Assembly: GCA_964398885.1 (NCBI GenBank)
Contig: CAYNOU010000046.1
Coordinates: forward strand, 1 to 22,451
Source of the DNA: JAGMCF01 sp964398885
GTDB taxonomy: Bacteria > Cloacimonadota > Cloacimonadia > JGIOTU-2
Length of the DNA: 22,451 nucleotides
Reading direction: 5' to 3'
A program made the position numbers and the translations under genes. This document shows positions 6,046-14,425 of the stretch, piece by piece. Each line of letters opens with the position of its first letter. Position 1 is the first letter of the stretch. The notes under the pieces are model-generated. The model made no database searches, was not told the DNA's origin, and was given only the letters and a program-made list of their open reading frames with translations.

Positions 6046-8097
6046 ATGAAAAAAAATAGTTTAATTATTGGCTTTATTTTAATTGCCCTATTTTCTACTA
6101 ATCTATTTAGCCAATTGAACCAGCAATCTATAAAGCTCTATCCCATTGAAACAGAGATAAAAAATATTTACACAAGGTATGACACAATCCCTGCCCCTGA
6201 ATGGGAATTCATTAAATATCCAACTGAATTGATGACAAGTTATTATGACTATATGCCGGGTGGATATAACGGTTATCCACTTCGCTTACGGACTGTAGAT
6301 GGCAATGACATAGTGCTGACTTTTCAAGCAAGCCCTGTCCCAACAAGTAACCGAGAAATATATATGACCTATATTTATGAAGATGGAACTATTGAAGGTC
6401 CTTGGTCATATGCCCAAGATGGACATCCAGGATTCCCCGCTATTGTTATACATTCGTCTTCTGGTAATATCATCTATGCTTATCATTCAATCTATGGGAT
6501 CGTCCTTTACTATGAGGATTTTTTACCGGGTTTTTGGCCACCAGCACTTGTAGTTGAAGGAGGATACCTCTGTCCAAATCTTTATATTGGTCCATCACCT
6601 ATTGAAGATAAAGTGCGAGTGTATCTTTTATCTTCAAGTGAAGATGTAAGAGTAATGTATATTGACATAGACGAAGACGAAAATGTAAATATGGATGAAC
6701 TACTTAATATCAATAATTGGAGTGAAGTTTTTGTATTTACTGATTGGAGCAACTATGAGATACGTCCCTATCCTTCCTTTGCTGTAAGCTGGGATGAACC
6801 AGGTAAAGTGGCATTTATGGGATATGCTGGATTCTTAGCAGATGAGATAACTGGCTTGGAACCAGTTGATCCCGGATATTATGTATGGGAATCCTATGAT
6901 TATGGAGAGACCTGGGACTATGCTAATTTGCATTCTTATCCGAACATGGAGAATAGAGATGTGCTTTATCAGGTAGAAAATATTCCTGGGTTTGGGCCTG
7001 AAGGAGAACCTCCCTTTGATCATTTAGATGTTTGGCTTGGGTGGCCTGGCAATCAGCACTCCTGTCATCGTTCTGCACTCTATGATGGAGAAGATAATCT
7101 ACATATGCCTCAATTATTATGGATTTGCTATGTAGACAGGGAGGCAGGAAGTGTTGCGTATTGGCCCTATTATCTCTTCCAATTTCAAGCAGATATTGTT
7201 TACAAAGCTGATGGCACCTGGGAGATCCGCCATGTGCCTCTGTTGCCAGGAACAGATCCATGGACTGGATATAGTGTGCCCTGGACATGGTCAGAGACAG
7301 ATACTACTGTTTATCCATGGCTGGACATGTCTACTTCAGATATTGAACTAGCCTTTCACGAGAATATACAACATCAAGCAGTTAACAAAGAAAATAACTG
7401 GATGGTTCAGGTTTGGGCAAGCGGGACTAAACTACTGATGGCTGAGAATCAATTTCCGTCCGGTTGGTATGATCCTAATTATCTCGGGCATCCTATAATC
7501 CATATCTCTGCATCCAAAGATAATGGTGAAATATGGAGTGACCCTATAGAGCTTTCTGATATTTATAGCACCCAATTTCCAGAATTTGCTAACCAGATTA
7601 CTGTATATCCCTATGTGGCTCCATATATTAAAGATTTAGGAGATGGCTGGGGTCAGGTTTATATGTATTACTTTGACGATAATGATTATGGCTCATCCCT
7701 TCTATGTCAGGGACCTAATACTGGTGGACAGATTACTTATTGCAGTTTCAAGATAAATTTTGATGATATTGTGGCTGTAGATGAAGAGCAAGAAGTACCA
7801 TCACCTAAAATATTGCTTTATAACTATCCCAATCCGTTCCATTCTTCAACCACGATTTCTTTTTTAGCCACGGATTTACACGGATTATCACAGATAAAGA
7901 TTTATAATGTAAAAGGACAATTGGTCAAAGAGTTAGTCCCCGATTTAATCGGGGATAGAAGTAAGAAGTTAGGAGTTGGCGAAGCAATTTGGAATGGTAA
8001 AGATGAAAATGACAGAGAACTCCCTAATGGCATATATCTATATCAACTGAATTTTGCAGACCAAGTTATTACTAAAAAAATGATTCTATTAAGATAA
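6046..8097 (+). CDS. Secreted Asp-box (sialidase-like) protein with C-terminal sorting domain
   Basis: The 683-residue protein has an N-terminal signal peptide (KK then a hydrophobic stretch, likely cut near FS-QLNQQ). Two Asp-box motifs, SYDYGETW (283-290) and SKDNGEIW (490-497), are typical of sialidase-type beta-propellers. The C-terminus starts at YPNPF (594-598) and continues through IKIYNVKGQLVKEL to GIYLYQL and a basic tail (KKMILLR). This is the layout of the T9SS-like sorting domains of FCB-type bacteria, so the protein is probably exported and held on the cell surface. I cannot assign a substrate. Start: ATG at 6046 with a strong GGAGG six bases upstream. A paralogue follows 47 bp downstream. 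A dispersed repeat and a CCCCGATT palindrome are translated within the C-terminal domain. Confidence 0.85.
   Translation: MKKNSLIIGFILIALFSTNLFSQLNQQSIKLYPIETEIKNIYTRYDTIPAPEWEFIKYPTELMTSYYDYMPGGYNGYPLRLRTVDGNDIVLTFQASPVPTSNREIYMTYIYEDGTIEGPWSYAQDGHPGFPAIVIHSSSGNIIYAYHSIYGIVLYYEDFLPGFWPPALVVEGGYLCPNLYIGPSPIEDKVRVYLLSSSEDVRVMYIDIDEDENVNMDELLNINNWSEVFVFTDWSNYEIRPYPSFAVSWDEPGKVAFMGYAGFLADEITGLEPVDPGYYVWESYDYGETWDYANLHSYPNMENRDVLYQVENIPGFGPEGEPPFDHLDVWLGWPGNQHSCHRSALYDGEDNLHMPQLLWICYVDREAGSVAYWPYYLFQFQADIVYKADGTWEIRHVPLLPGTDPWTGYSVPWTWSETDTTVYPWLDMSTSDIELAFHENIQHQAVNKENNWMVQVWASGTKLLMAENQFPSGWYDPNYLGHPIIHISASKDNGEIWSDPIELSDIYSTQFPEFANQITVYPYVAPYIKDLGDGWGQVYMYYFDDNDYGSSLLCQGPNTGGQITYCSFKINFDDIVAVDEEQEVPSPKILLYNYPNPFHSSTTISFLATDLHGLSQIKIYNVKGQLVKELVPDLIGDRSKKLGVGEAIWNGKDENDRELPNGIYLYQLNFADQVITKKMILLR
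7866..7895. repeat. Dispersed repeat inside coding sequence
   Basis: The run AGCCACGGATTTACACGG followed by ATTATCACAG resembles short repeats of the CACGGATTTACACGGATT kind that I know mainly as intergenic in several uncultivated phyla. Here it is translated (LATDLHGLSQ) between the YPNPF motif and IKIYN. The paralogue has a diverged counterpart (AGCCACAAAATCACACG, from 9970). Confidence 0.5.
7937..7955. repeat. CCCGAT palindrome inside a sorting domain
   Basis: TCCCCGATT-T-AATCGGGGA is a perfect 9-bp stem inside the coding sequence, read as VPDLIGDR. An identical copy is at 10042-10060. It belongs to the same loose family as the intergenic palindromes at 1988-2003 and 22206-22221. Confidence 0.75.
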
Positions 8098-8144
8098 AGT
8101 CTCATCTATGTATTTTAGTGAGTGAAATTAACAGGAGGTAAAAA

Positions 8145-10202
8145 ATGAAATTCGAAAGATCTACCTTTAATAGGAAATTTAGTTTAATTGGCTTTATTTT
8201 AATTGTCCTATTTTCTACTAATCTATTTTGCCAATTGAACCAGCAATCTATAAAGCTCTATCCCATTGAAACGGAAATAAGAAATGCTTACACAAGGTAT
8301 GATACAATCCCTGCCCCTGAATGGGAATTCATTAAATATCCAACTGAATTGATGACAAGTTATTATGACTATATGCCAGGTGGGTACAAAACTCATCCAA
8401 TTCGTCTTCAAACAGGAAATGGAGATGGTGTCTATATGACATTTCATGGGAAATATAGTCTAACTTCTAATCGCAGACAGTATTGGACATATCTTGATTC
8501 TCAGGGTAATCTTTGGGACTGGGGAACTATTACAACTTATAATAGATTGCAAGGATGTGGCAGTATTGATGTTCATCCAGAATCAGGAAATTGTATCGCT
8601 TGCTGGCAGGAAGATAGTGATGGAGACGACTTTCTTGAGACACCAATTACTTATGATGATTTTGATTTCTTCCAGCTTCTAGGTTTCTGGCAATCGCCTT
8701 ATATCATAGAAAATCCTGCTGCTCCTGACAGTGAATTTATTTTTCCTTTGGTTTATATAGGCAACTCTCCCTTAGGAGATAGCCTTTCTCGTGTATATGT
8801 ATTAAGAACCAATACAGGCTTATTTAGTGGAAATGTTCAGATGCTGTATAAGGATATTCAAAATCCCTATGAAATAACCCAACCTGGTTGGCTTAATAAT
8901 CAAATTACAAACGAAAATGGCGACCCGATGTTTACAGATTGGTGTGAACAGGATATTATACCTTACTGGTCATTTGCAATTGATAAACAAACTCCCGGCA
9001 GAATTGCATTTGTTGGCTATGCTGACTACTATCTTGAAGTGCCATCAAATCCACCAGTTGAAGAAGGATTCTTTGTCTATGAATCTTTAGATTACGGTGA
9101 AACATGGACTCTTTATGATTTTGGTATGCCACCAGCAATAGAAAATCTTTTACAATTAGAAGACATTCAAGGTAATGTGCTTGATTCCATTGAAGTAGGT
9201 ATCGTTGGCTTTAACAATACAGCTTTATATGATGGAGAAGGTAATCTACATTGGTGCTATACTGGAGGATATGGATTTACTTATCCTACAGGGTATTGTT
9301 ATCTTACTCATTTCATTCCTGCTTGTGAGTTTGTATGGTTTGGTGACGATATTGTAAAATGGCGTAATGTCTGGCCACGAGTTCCCTGGGAGATTGACGA
9401 AAATGGAGATACATTAGTTCATTACAGTAATGCAGTTAGCGGATATGATGGTGGGGGTTCAATGTTTCACGAGAATATGCAAAAGCAAGCTGTGAATCTG
9501 GAAAACAACTGGATGGTACAGGTGTGGGCTGATGGAACTTATCATATGTTAGGTATGAACAGTGTGCCACAGTATCAGGGTTATATTGAACATCCAATCA
9601 TTTTTGTTTCTGCTACCAAAGATAATGGTATGCATTGGACAGAACCTATTGAACTTACTGATATTTACAGTCAAGTCTTTCCAAGTTTTGCGAACCAAAT
9701 CACTGTCTATCCATACATTTGTGACCAGATTGTAGATTTGGGAGATGGTTGGGGTCAGATTTATATGTATTATTTTGACGATAATGATTATGGCTCATAC
9801 CTTCAAGGATTGGGACCTAATACTGGTGGGCAGATTACCTATTGTAGTTTCAAGATAAATTTTGATGATATTGTGGCTGTAGATGAAAAGCAAGGAAAGC
9901 AACAAACCGAAATATCGTTTCTGAATTTCCCTAATCCTTTCAGCACTTCCACTACAATTTCATTTAATTTAGCCACAAAATCACACGAAAAAAGACAAAT
10001 AAAGATTTATAATGTAAAAGGGCAATTGGTTAAAGAGTTAGTCCCCGATTTAATCGGGGATAGAAGTAAGAAGTTAGGAGTTGGCGAAGCAATTTGGAAT
10101 GGTAAAGATAAAAATGGTAAAGAACTTCCGAATGGAATCTATCTGTATCAACTAAAGCGTGGAAACCGATCTATTACTAAAAAGATGATATTGTTAAGAT
10201 AG
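8145..10202 (+). CDS. Secreted Asp-box protein, paralogue of the preceding gene
   Basis: This 685-residue protein has the same plan as its upstream neighbour: signal peptide (ending near LFC-QLNQQ), Asp-boxes SLDYGETW (314-321) and TKDNGMHW (491-498), FPNPF (595-599) and a C-terminal sorting domain ending KKMILLR. The first 75 or so residues, the NNWMVQVWA region, the NTGGQITYCSFKINFDD region and the IKIYNVKGQLVKEL tail are nearly identical to the neighbour. The stretch from about residue 75 to 300 is quite different. This mosaic suggests duplication followed by gene conversion at the ends, or replacement of the middle. Start: ATG at 8145 with AGGAGG six bases upstream. The short 47-bp gap suggests joint transcription with the first copy. 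Substrate unknown. Confidence 0.85.
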   Translation: MKFERSTFNRKFSLIGFILIVLFSTNLFCQLNQQSIKLYPIETEIRNAYTRYDTIPAPEWEFIKYPTELMTSYYDYMPGGYKTHPIRLQTGNGDGVYMTFHGKYSLTSNRRQYWTYLDSQGNLWDWGTITTYNRLQGCGSIDVHPESGNCIACWQEDSDGDDFLETPITYDDFDFFQLLGFWQSPYIIENPAAPDSEFIFPLVYIGNSPLGDSLSRVYVLRTNTGLFSGNVQMLYKDIQNPYEITQPGWLNNQITNENGDPMFTDWCEQDIIPYWSFAIDKQTPGRIAFVGYADYYLEVPSNPPVEEGFFVYESLDYGETWTLYDFGMPPAIENLLQLEDIQGNVLDSIEVGIVGFNNTALYDGEGNLHWCYTGGYGFTYPTGYCYLTHFIPACEFVWFGDDIVKWRNVWPRVPWEIDENGDTLVHYSNAVSGYDGGGSMFHENMQKQAVNLENNWMVQVWADGTYHMLGMNSVPQYQGYIEHPIIFVSATKDNGMHWTEPIELTDIYSQVFPSFANQITVYPYICDQIVDLGDGWGQIYMYYFDDNDYGSYLQGLGPNTGGQITYCSFKINFDDIVAVDEKQGKQQTEISFLNFPNPFSTSTTISFNLATKSHEKRQIKIYNVKGQLVKELVPDLIGDRSKKLGVGEAIWNGKDKNGKELPNGIYLYQLKRGNRSITKKMILLR
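10042..10060. repeat. CCCGAT palindrome inside a sorting domain, second copy
   Basis: Identical to the palindrome at 7937-7955, in the same reading frame (VPDLIGDR) and at the same place in the sorting domain. Confidence 0.75.
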
Positions 10203-10239
10203 TTTGTCATTTAATATTTTGAATATTATCAGAACTAAA

Positions 10240-10266
10240 TTCTTTGTGTCTTTGTGCCTCTGTGGC
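10240..10266. repeat. Dispersed repeat upstream of the LUD gene
   Basis: TTCTTTGTGTCTTTGTGCC followed by TCTGTGGC directly precedes AAAACATAGGAG, the ribosome binding site of the next gene. A sister copy at 14554-14580 stands in the same place ahead of pyrF. Confidence 0.7.
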
Positions 10267-10284
10267 AAAACATAGGAGTCCCAA

Positions 10285-10926
10285 ATGTCAGAATTTGTTA
10301 AGTGGCATAACGATTTGCTAATTAACCAAACAAAAGTTGCATTAGAAAAAAATGGATTTCTAATTGAAATTTTTGAAACCAAAGAAGAATGCCTTAAAAG
10401 TGCAGTCGCTCAAATTGATAAAAATGCAATTATTGGTTTTGGTGGTTCCACTACTGTAAAAGAAATTGGACTTTTTGATTATTTAGTTCAAAATGATTAT
10501 AACTTAATAAACCCATACAAACATGGATTATCAAGGGAAGAAGTTTTTGACCTTCGTAAAAAAGCTCTTACTGCTGATTTATTCATCACTGGAACTAATG
10601 CCATTACTGTTGAAGGTGAGTTAGTTAATGTAGATGGCTATGGGAATCGCGTTGCAGCTATTACATTTGGACCAAAAAAGGTATATATCTTTGTCGGAAT
10701 CAATAAAATTGTCTTAAATCGTGAACAGGCAATTGATAGAATCTTTGATTATGCAGCACCAATTAATGCAAAAAGATTAAATAAAAATGTCCCTTGTGTA
10801 GAATCAGGCTTCTGTGAAGATTGTGACAGTCCAGAACGAATCTGTAACCATTTGGTAATTACGATGAAGCAGAGGTTTCCGGATAGGATAAAAATTTTCT
10901 TGATAAATGAGAAACTGGGATTTTGA
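10285..10926 (+). CDS. LUD-domain (LutC/YkgG-like, DUF162) protein with cysteine cluster
   Basis: The 213-residue protein has the LUD-domain hallmarks: GFGGSTTVKEIGL (51-63), the INPYKHGLSREE segment (75-86), ADLFITGTNAITVEGELVNVDGYGNRV (97-123) and FGPKKVYIFVGINKIV (128-143). LUD proteins include LutC, a part of the lactate-oxidising LutABC complex. No lutA or lutB lies nearby, so it belongs to the stand-alone type of unknown substrate. The C-terminus holds four cysteines, C171, C177, C180 and C187 (C-x5-C-x2-C-x6-C, ending SPERICN), which could bind a metal or Fe-S cluster. Start: ATG at 10285 with AGGAG six bases upstream. The leader is made of a dispersed repeat. A strong hairpin follows the gene. 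Confidence 0.85.
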   Translation: MSEFVKWHNDLLINQTKVALEKNGFLIEIFETKEECLKSAVAQIDKNAIIGFGGSTTVKEIGLFDYLVQNDYNLINPYKHGLSREEVFDLRKKALTADLFITGTNAITVEGELVNVDGYGNRVAAITFGPKKVYIFVGINKIVLNREQAIDRIFDYAAPINAKRLNKNVPCVESGFCEDCDSPERICNHLVITMKQRFPDRIKIFLINEKLGF

Positions 10927-10951
10927 TTTTGCTTAACAGAAAAGGTGTTCT

Positions 10952-10982
10952 GGGTAGGTTTGGGTTAAACCCGAACCTACCC
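10952..10982. terminator. Strong hairpin after the LUD gene, no T-run
   Basis: GGGTAGGTTTGGGTT and its reverse complement form a nearly perfect 15-bp stem with one G.U pair and a tiny loop, 25 bp past the stop. No run of T follows (CCTCTACACG), so it is not a classical intrinsic terminator. It may stop transcription in another way or be one more member of the palindrome family. Confidence 0.45.
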
Positions 10983-11103
10983 CTCTACACGTATATGGAC
11001 TCGGAATCTGTGTAAGGTTATATTAAATTAAACAATTATCTTCTTTTTTTGACAAACATTACAAGAGTAATCATTTTTGACAAAAATGTCTGCAGGAGAG
11101 AGT

Positions 11104-11178
11104 ATGTCATATTTAGTATTAGCAAGAAATTATCGTCTGTTTAACGAGTCAAAATTAACACTGGATGAAAGAGAATAG
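11104..11178 (+). pseudogene. Duplicated 5' end of dnaX (24-codon remnant)
   Basis: The first 26 nt from ATG are identical to the start of the real dnaX at 12621-12646, and both are preceded by AGGAGA in the same register. The frame reads MSYLVLARNYR, against MSYLVLARKYR in DnaX. It then leaves the homology and stops at 11176-11178 after 24 codons. It is a relic of the original dnaX start, or a copy of it, now cut off from the gene by the 1.4-kb AlbA_2 gene. Upstream lie two TTGACA words (11049 and 11077) that may be the old dnaX promoter, without a clear -10. It could still be translated as a short leader peptide. Confidence 0.8.
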
Positions 11179-11213
11179 GCCTATTGAAGAGTTTGTGAGT
11201 TGGGAGACAAAGA

Positions 11214-12584
11214 TTGAAAAAAGAAAGAAGTTTGAAAAAGAGAATGGAATTCAAAGAATCGGAATATATTGAATTTAAGAAGTCTACCTCTGAGTTAAAA
11301 GAAGCAATTAAGTCAATTGTTGCAATTTTAAATAAACACCAAAAGGGAGAGTTGTATTTTGGAGTTAAAAATAATGGTGAAGTTGTGGGACAGGCTATTA
11401 GTTCGGAAACATTAAGGGATATATCAAAATCAATTTCAGATAATATTGAACCTAAGATATTCCCGAAGATTGAGGAGATACAATTAAATAATAAAAATTG
11501 TATCAGAATAGATTTTGAAGGAAATGATATTCCTTATTTTGCTTATGGAAGAGCACATATCAGGGTGGCTGATGAGGATAAAAAACTCAGTATAAAAGAG
11601 CTAGAAAGATTATTTTTAAGGAAAAACAAAATTTACTGGGACAGCCAATATTCAGATTTTAAAATATCACAGATTAATGAGCGTATCTTAAAAAATTATA
11701 TTCAAAGAGGGTTGAATGTTAAGAGGATTAGTTTTGAATATAAGAGTAAAGAGACAACTTTAAAAAAATTAGAGCTTTTGAAAAACAATCATATATTAAA
11801 AGCAGCAGAAGTTCTTTTTTCCGATAAAAATAATTTAGAAGTGCAGTCTGCAGTATTTGCTTCAACAGACAAAACAACTTTCTTAGATATAAAGGTTTTT
11901 CAGGGAACAATATTTAATATTCTGGAACAAACAGAAACATATATTTCAGAAAGACTTAATTGGCGAGTTGAATTTAAAAATTTTAAAAGAGTTGAAATAC
12001 CTGAAATACCAATTGATGCAATTAGGGAAGCATTGGTCAATTCCTTATGTCATAGAGATTATTTTAAACCCGAAAGTAACAAAATTGCAATTTTCAAGAA
12101 CAGAATAGAAATATGGAATCCTGGCAGGTTTCCGGAAGGATTAACACCTCAAGACTATATAAAAGGTGAGGAAGAATCCGTTCTTAGAAATCCAGTGATT
12201 GCCAAAATTTTGTATTATTCAAAAGATATTGAGAAATGGGGTTCTGGCTTAAAGAAAATCTATGATGAATGCAAATTAAATAAAATAACAGTTGAATTTA
12301 AAAATACCAAAAATGGATTTAAAGTTGTTTTTTATAGAAATGAAAAATTATCTACCCCCCAAGTTACCCCCCAAGTTACCCCCCAAGTGAAGCTGACTGA
12401 ACTGGAGTTAACAATATTTAATGAGATTATGAAAAATCCAAAAATTTCAAGAAAACAAATTGCAGATATTTTAAATATAACGCCAGGAACAATAAAAGAG
12501 TATCTGGAGAGATTAAAAGAAAAGGGATTTATAAAACGAAAAGGCAGAACAAGTGCTGGTTACTGGGAAATAACTGAAAAATAA
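11214..12584 (+). CDS. AlbA_2/Schlafen-domain RecG-like putative regulator
   Basis: The 456-residue protein has the AlbA_2 (Schlafen-type) fold at about residues 15-130, with YIEFKKS...ELKEAIKSIVAILNK and GELYFGVKNNGEVVG. A HATPase_c_4-like region follows (about 260-365; IREALVNSLCHRDY, WNPGRFPEGL, WGSGLKKI). A linker of three TPQV repeats comes next, then a C-terminal winged helix (about 400-456). Such proteins are usually called ATP-binding, RecG-like or transcriptional regulators; their role is mostly unknown, some being linked to defence or mobile DNA. A TTG start at 11214 with GGGAG seven bases upstream is chosen. ATG at 11244 is an alternative closer to the conserved domain, but it lacks a good site. 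The gene is bracketed by two copies of the dnaX start, a strong hint that it was inserted. Confidence 0.8.
   Translation: MKKERSLKKRMEFKESEYIEFKKSTSELKEAIKSIVAILNKHQKGELYFGVKNNGEVVGQAISSETLRDISKSISDNIEPKIFPKIEEIQLNNKNCIRIDFEGNDIPYFAYGRAHIRVADEDKKLSIKELERLFLRKNKIYWDSQYSDFKISQINERILKNYIQRGLNVKRISFEYKSKETTLKKLELLKNNHILKAAEVLFSDKNNLEVQSAVFASTDKTTFLDIKVFQGTIFNILEQTETYISERLNWRVEFKNFKRVEIPEIPIDAIREALVNSLCHRDYFKPESNKIAIFKNRIEIWNPGRFPEGLTPQDYIKGEEESVLRNPVIAKILYYSKDIEKWGSGLKKIYDECKLNKITVEFKNTKNGFKVVFYRNEKLSTPQVTPQVTPQVKLTELELTIFNEIMKNPKISRKQIADILNITPGTIKEYLERLKEKGFIKRKGRTSAGYWEITEK
12354..12389 (+). repeat. In-frame 12-bp minisatellite (TPQV x3)
   Basis: Three 12-bp units ACCCCCCAAGTT (the last ends TG) encode TPQVTPQVTPQV between the ATPase-like region and the winged helix. 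The C6 runs and exact repetition suggest slippage-prone copy-number variation. Similar TPQV linkers are known in other proteins of this family. Confidence 0.9.
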
Positions 12585-12620
12585 TAAAAAATTATATTGC
12601 TATAACTTTTAGGAGAACCT

Positions 12621-14267
12621 ATGTCATATTTAGTATTAGCAAGAAAGTACAGACCTCAAACATTTGATGAATTAGTTGCACAAAAGCATATTACAGAGAC
12701 ATTAAAAAATGCAATAAAAACAGACCATATTGCTCAAGCATTTCTTTTTACTGGACCTCGTGGAGTTGGGAAAACTTCAATGGCACGAATTCTCGCAAAG
12801 GCACTCAATTGCAAAGAAGGAACAACAATTACACCATGCAATAAATGCAAAAATTGTTTAGAGATAACCAATTCCACATCTGCGGATGTTATTGAAATTG
12901 ATGGTGCTTCAAATACAGGGGTGGATGATATACGCAGTTTGCAAAATGAACTTTTGTATCCTCCCCAGAGTTCAAAATTCAAAATTTATATAATTGATGA
13001 AGTCCATATGTTGTCTAAAAATGCTTTTAATGCCTTGCTAAAAACTTTGGAAGAGCCACCCTATAATGTAAAATTTATTTTCGCAACAACTGAACCTCAT
13101 AAAGTCCTGCCAACAATTACCTCACGCTGTCAGAGATACGATTTCCATAGAATTCCAATTCAGGAAATTATCAACCAGATAAAAAAGATTACACCTTACG
13201 AACAAATAGATTTTGAAGATTCTGCAATATTCCTAATTGCTAAAAAGGCAGATGGCAGTCTACGAGATGCTTTAAGTCTAATTGACCAGATTCTATCCCT
13301 GGATAAAAAGAAAATCACAAAAGATGATGTCCTGCAAATATTTGGAATAGTTGATATAGATTTTTATCACAGTCTAATTAAAAATATTGTTGAAAATGAT
13401 GATAAAGAAGTTATAGAAAATTTCCATAATACAGTTGCTAAAGGAAATGACATTAATGAACTTACGCTTGGTTTCATTGAATATCTTAGAAATATTTTAA
13501 TGCTGAAAATTGGAATAACTCCTGAGGAAGTCCATTCTGATGATGTAGCGCAATTAACTAAATTCAGCAAAAAATTCTCTGAAGAAAATCTTTTATATGC
13601 GATTACTATTCTAATAGACACAAAAGAAAAACTAAAAACCTCTTCACATCCAGTCCTTTTTCTTGAAACCACATTATTGAAATTAACTAACTTGAAGAAA
13701 TTAGTTTCTATTGATAGATTAAAATCAGATATGATTGTTGCTGAACAAGCACAAAAATCTTATATCCCGAAAGCTAAGCCTGCAAAAATTAAATTCACTT
13801 CTGAAACTGTCCCCAGAAAAAGAATTGAGAAAGAAAAACCTGGTATAGAAACTGAAATTGTTCAAACTGCAAAAACTGGAGAAAAAGATCTTAAAAAAAT
13901 TAATATTACTAAAGAACTATTGGATAAAGAATGGGCAAAAATAGAAAAAGAAGTAAGAGATGAAATGCCAGTTAGTGCTATTTATCTTTCAAAAATTAAA
14001 TTGAAATCAATCAGAAATAATTTCTTACATTATACTACCACATCTAAATTAGCATATCAGACCCTTAAAGATGTTTCTGAAAGACTTACACGATTGCTAA
14101 CAAATCATTTTGGAATCCGAACAAAAATTGATTTTGAACTTGTTCAAACTGAGAAAAGGAAGTATATTAACAATCCCACTATTGAAGATATAAAACGAGA
14201 ATCTCCAAAACTTGCTGAAATGATTGATACTATTGATGGCTATATTGTTGGTCAGACAAGAGGGTGA
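12621..14267 (+). CDS. dnaX: DNA polymerase III subunit gamma/tau
   Basis: The clamp-loader ATPase of the replicative polymerase. The 548-residue protein shows MSYLVLARKYRPQTFDELV at the N-terminus, Walker A GPRGVGKT (45-52), the zinc-binding cysteines C64, C73, C76 and C79, Walker B IYIIDEVHM (122-130) and the sensor/arginine-finger segment TTEPHKVLPTITSRCQRYDF (156-175). A lysine-rich linker (about 375-445) and a C-terminal tau-like region follow. Start: ATG at 12621 with AGGAG nearby. Its first 26 nt are duplicated upstream at 11104, with the AlbA_2 gene between. The open frame is intact, so the gene should be functional, but its upstream promoter region has been replaced by the inserted gene's 3' end. 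No A-run frameshift site was confirmed. Confidence 0.95.
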   Translation: MSYLVLARKYRPQTFDELVAQKHITETLKNAIKTDHIAQAFLFTGPRGVGKTSMARILAKALNCKEGTTITPCNKCKNCLEITNSTSADVIEIDGASNTGVDDIRSLQNELLYPPQSSKFKIYIIDEVHMLSKNAFNALLKTLEEPPYNVKFIFATTEPHKVLPTITSRCQRYDFHRIPIQEIINQIKKITPYEQIDFEDSAIFLIAKKADGSLRDALSLIDQILSLDKKKITKDDVLQIFGIVDIDFYHSLIKNIVENDDKEVIENFHNTVAKGNDINELTLGFIEYLRNILMLKIGITPEEVHSDDVAQLTKFSKKFSEENLLYAITILIDTKEKLKTSSHPVLFLETTLLKLTNLKKLVSIDRLKSDMIVAEQAQKSYIPKAKPAKIKFTSETVPRKRIEKEKPGIETEIVQTAKTGEKDLKKINITKELLDKEWAKIEKEVRDEMPVSAIYLSKIKLKSIRNNFLHYTTTSKLAYQTLKDVSERLTRLLTNHFGIRTKIDFELVQTEKRKYINNPTIEDIKRESPKLAEMIDTIDGYIVGQTRG

Positions 14268-14297
14268 TGAGTTATAACGCTTCAGACTACGGCCAGT

Positions 14298-14419
14298 CTT
14301 GGCTAGGCCAAGCCTAGACAGGCGCCCAGACGCTTCGCTGTCAAAATGCTCACTTTCCCCGCGTCCGCGGGGATCGCTGTCATAAATAGTCATTACGCTA
14401 CGCTGTAAAAACGTTTTAC
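14298..14419. repeat. Hairpin cluster after dnaX
   Basis: CTTGGC-TAG-GCCAAG (14298-14312), CCCCGCG-TC-CGCGGGG (14357-14372) and GTAAAA-ACG-TTTTAC (14405-14419) follow one another. The 14-bp word GTCATAAATAGTCA (14379-14392) occurs exactly in the pyrC-pyrB hairpin array (3509-3522), which ties the two arrays together. Confidence 0.65.
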
Positions 14420-14425
14420 CTATAG

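Noticed and set aside
6923..7288. Minus-strand open frame of 121 codons inside the first secreted gene.
   Set aside because: It is the antisense of a well-supported coding region with signal peptide and sorting domain.
11165..11272. A 35-codon frame (ATG at 11165) between the dnaX remnant and the AlbA_2 gene, overlapping both.
   Set aside because: It has no ribosome site and no recognisable domain, and it overlaps the AlbA_2 reading frame; most likely chance.
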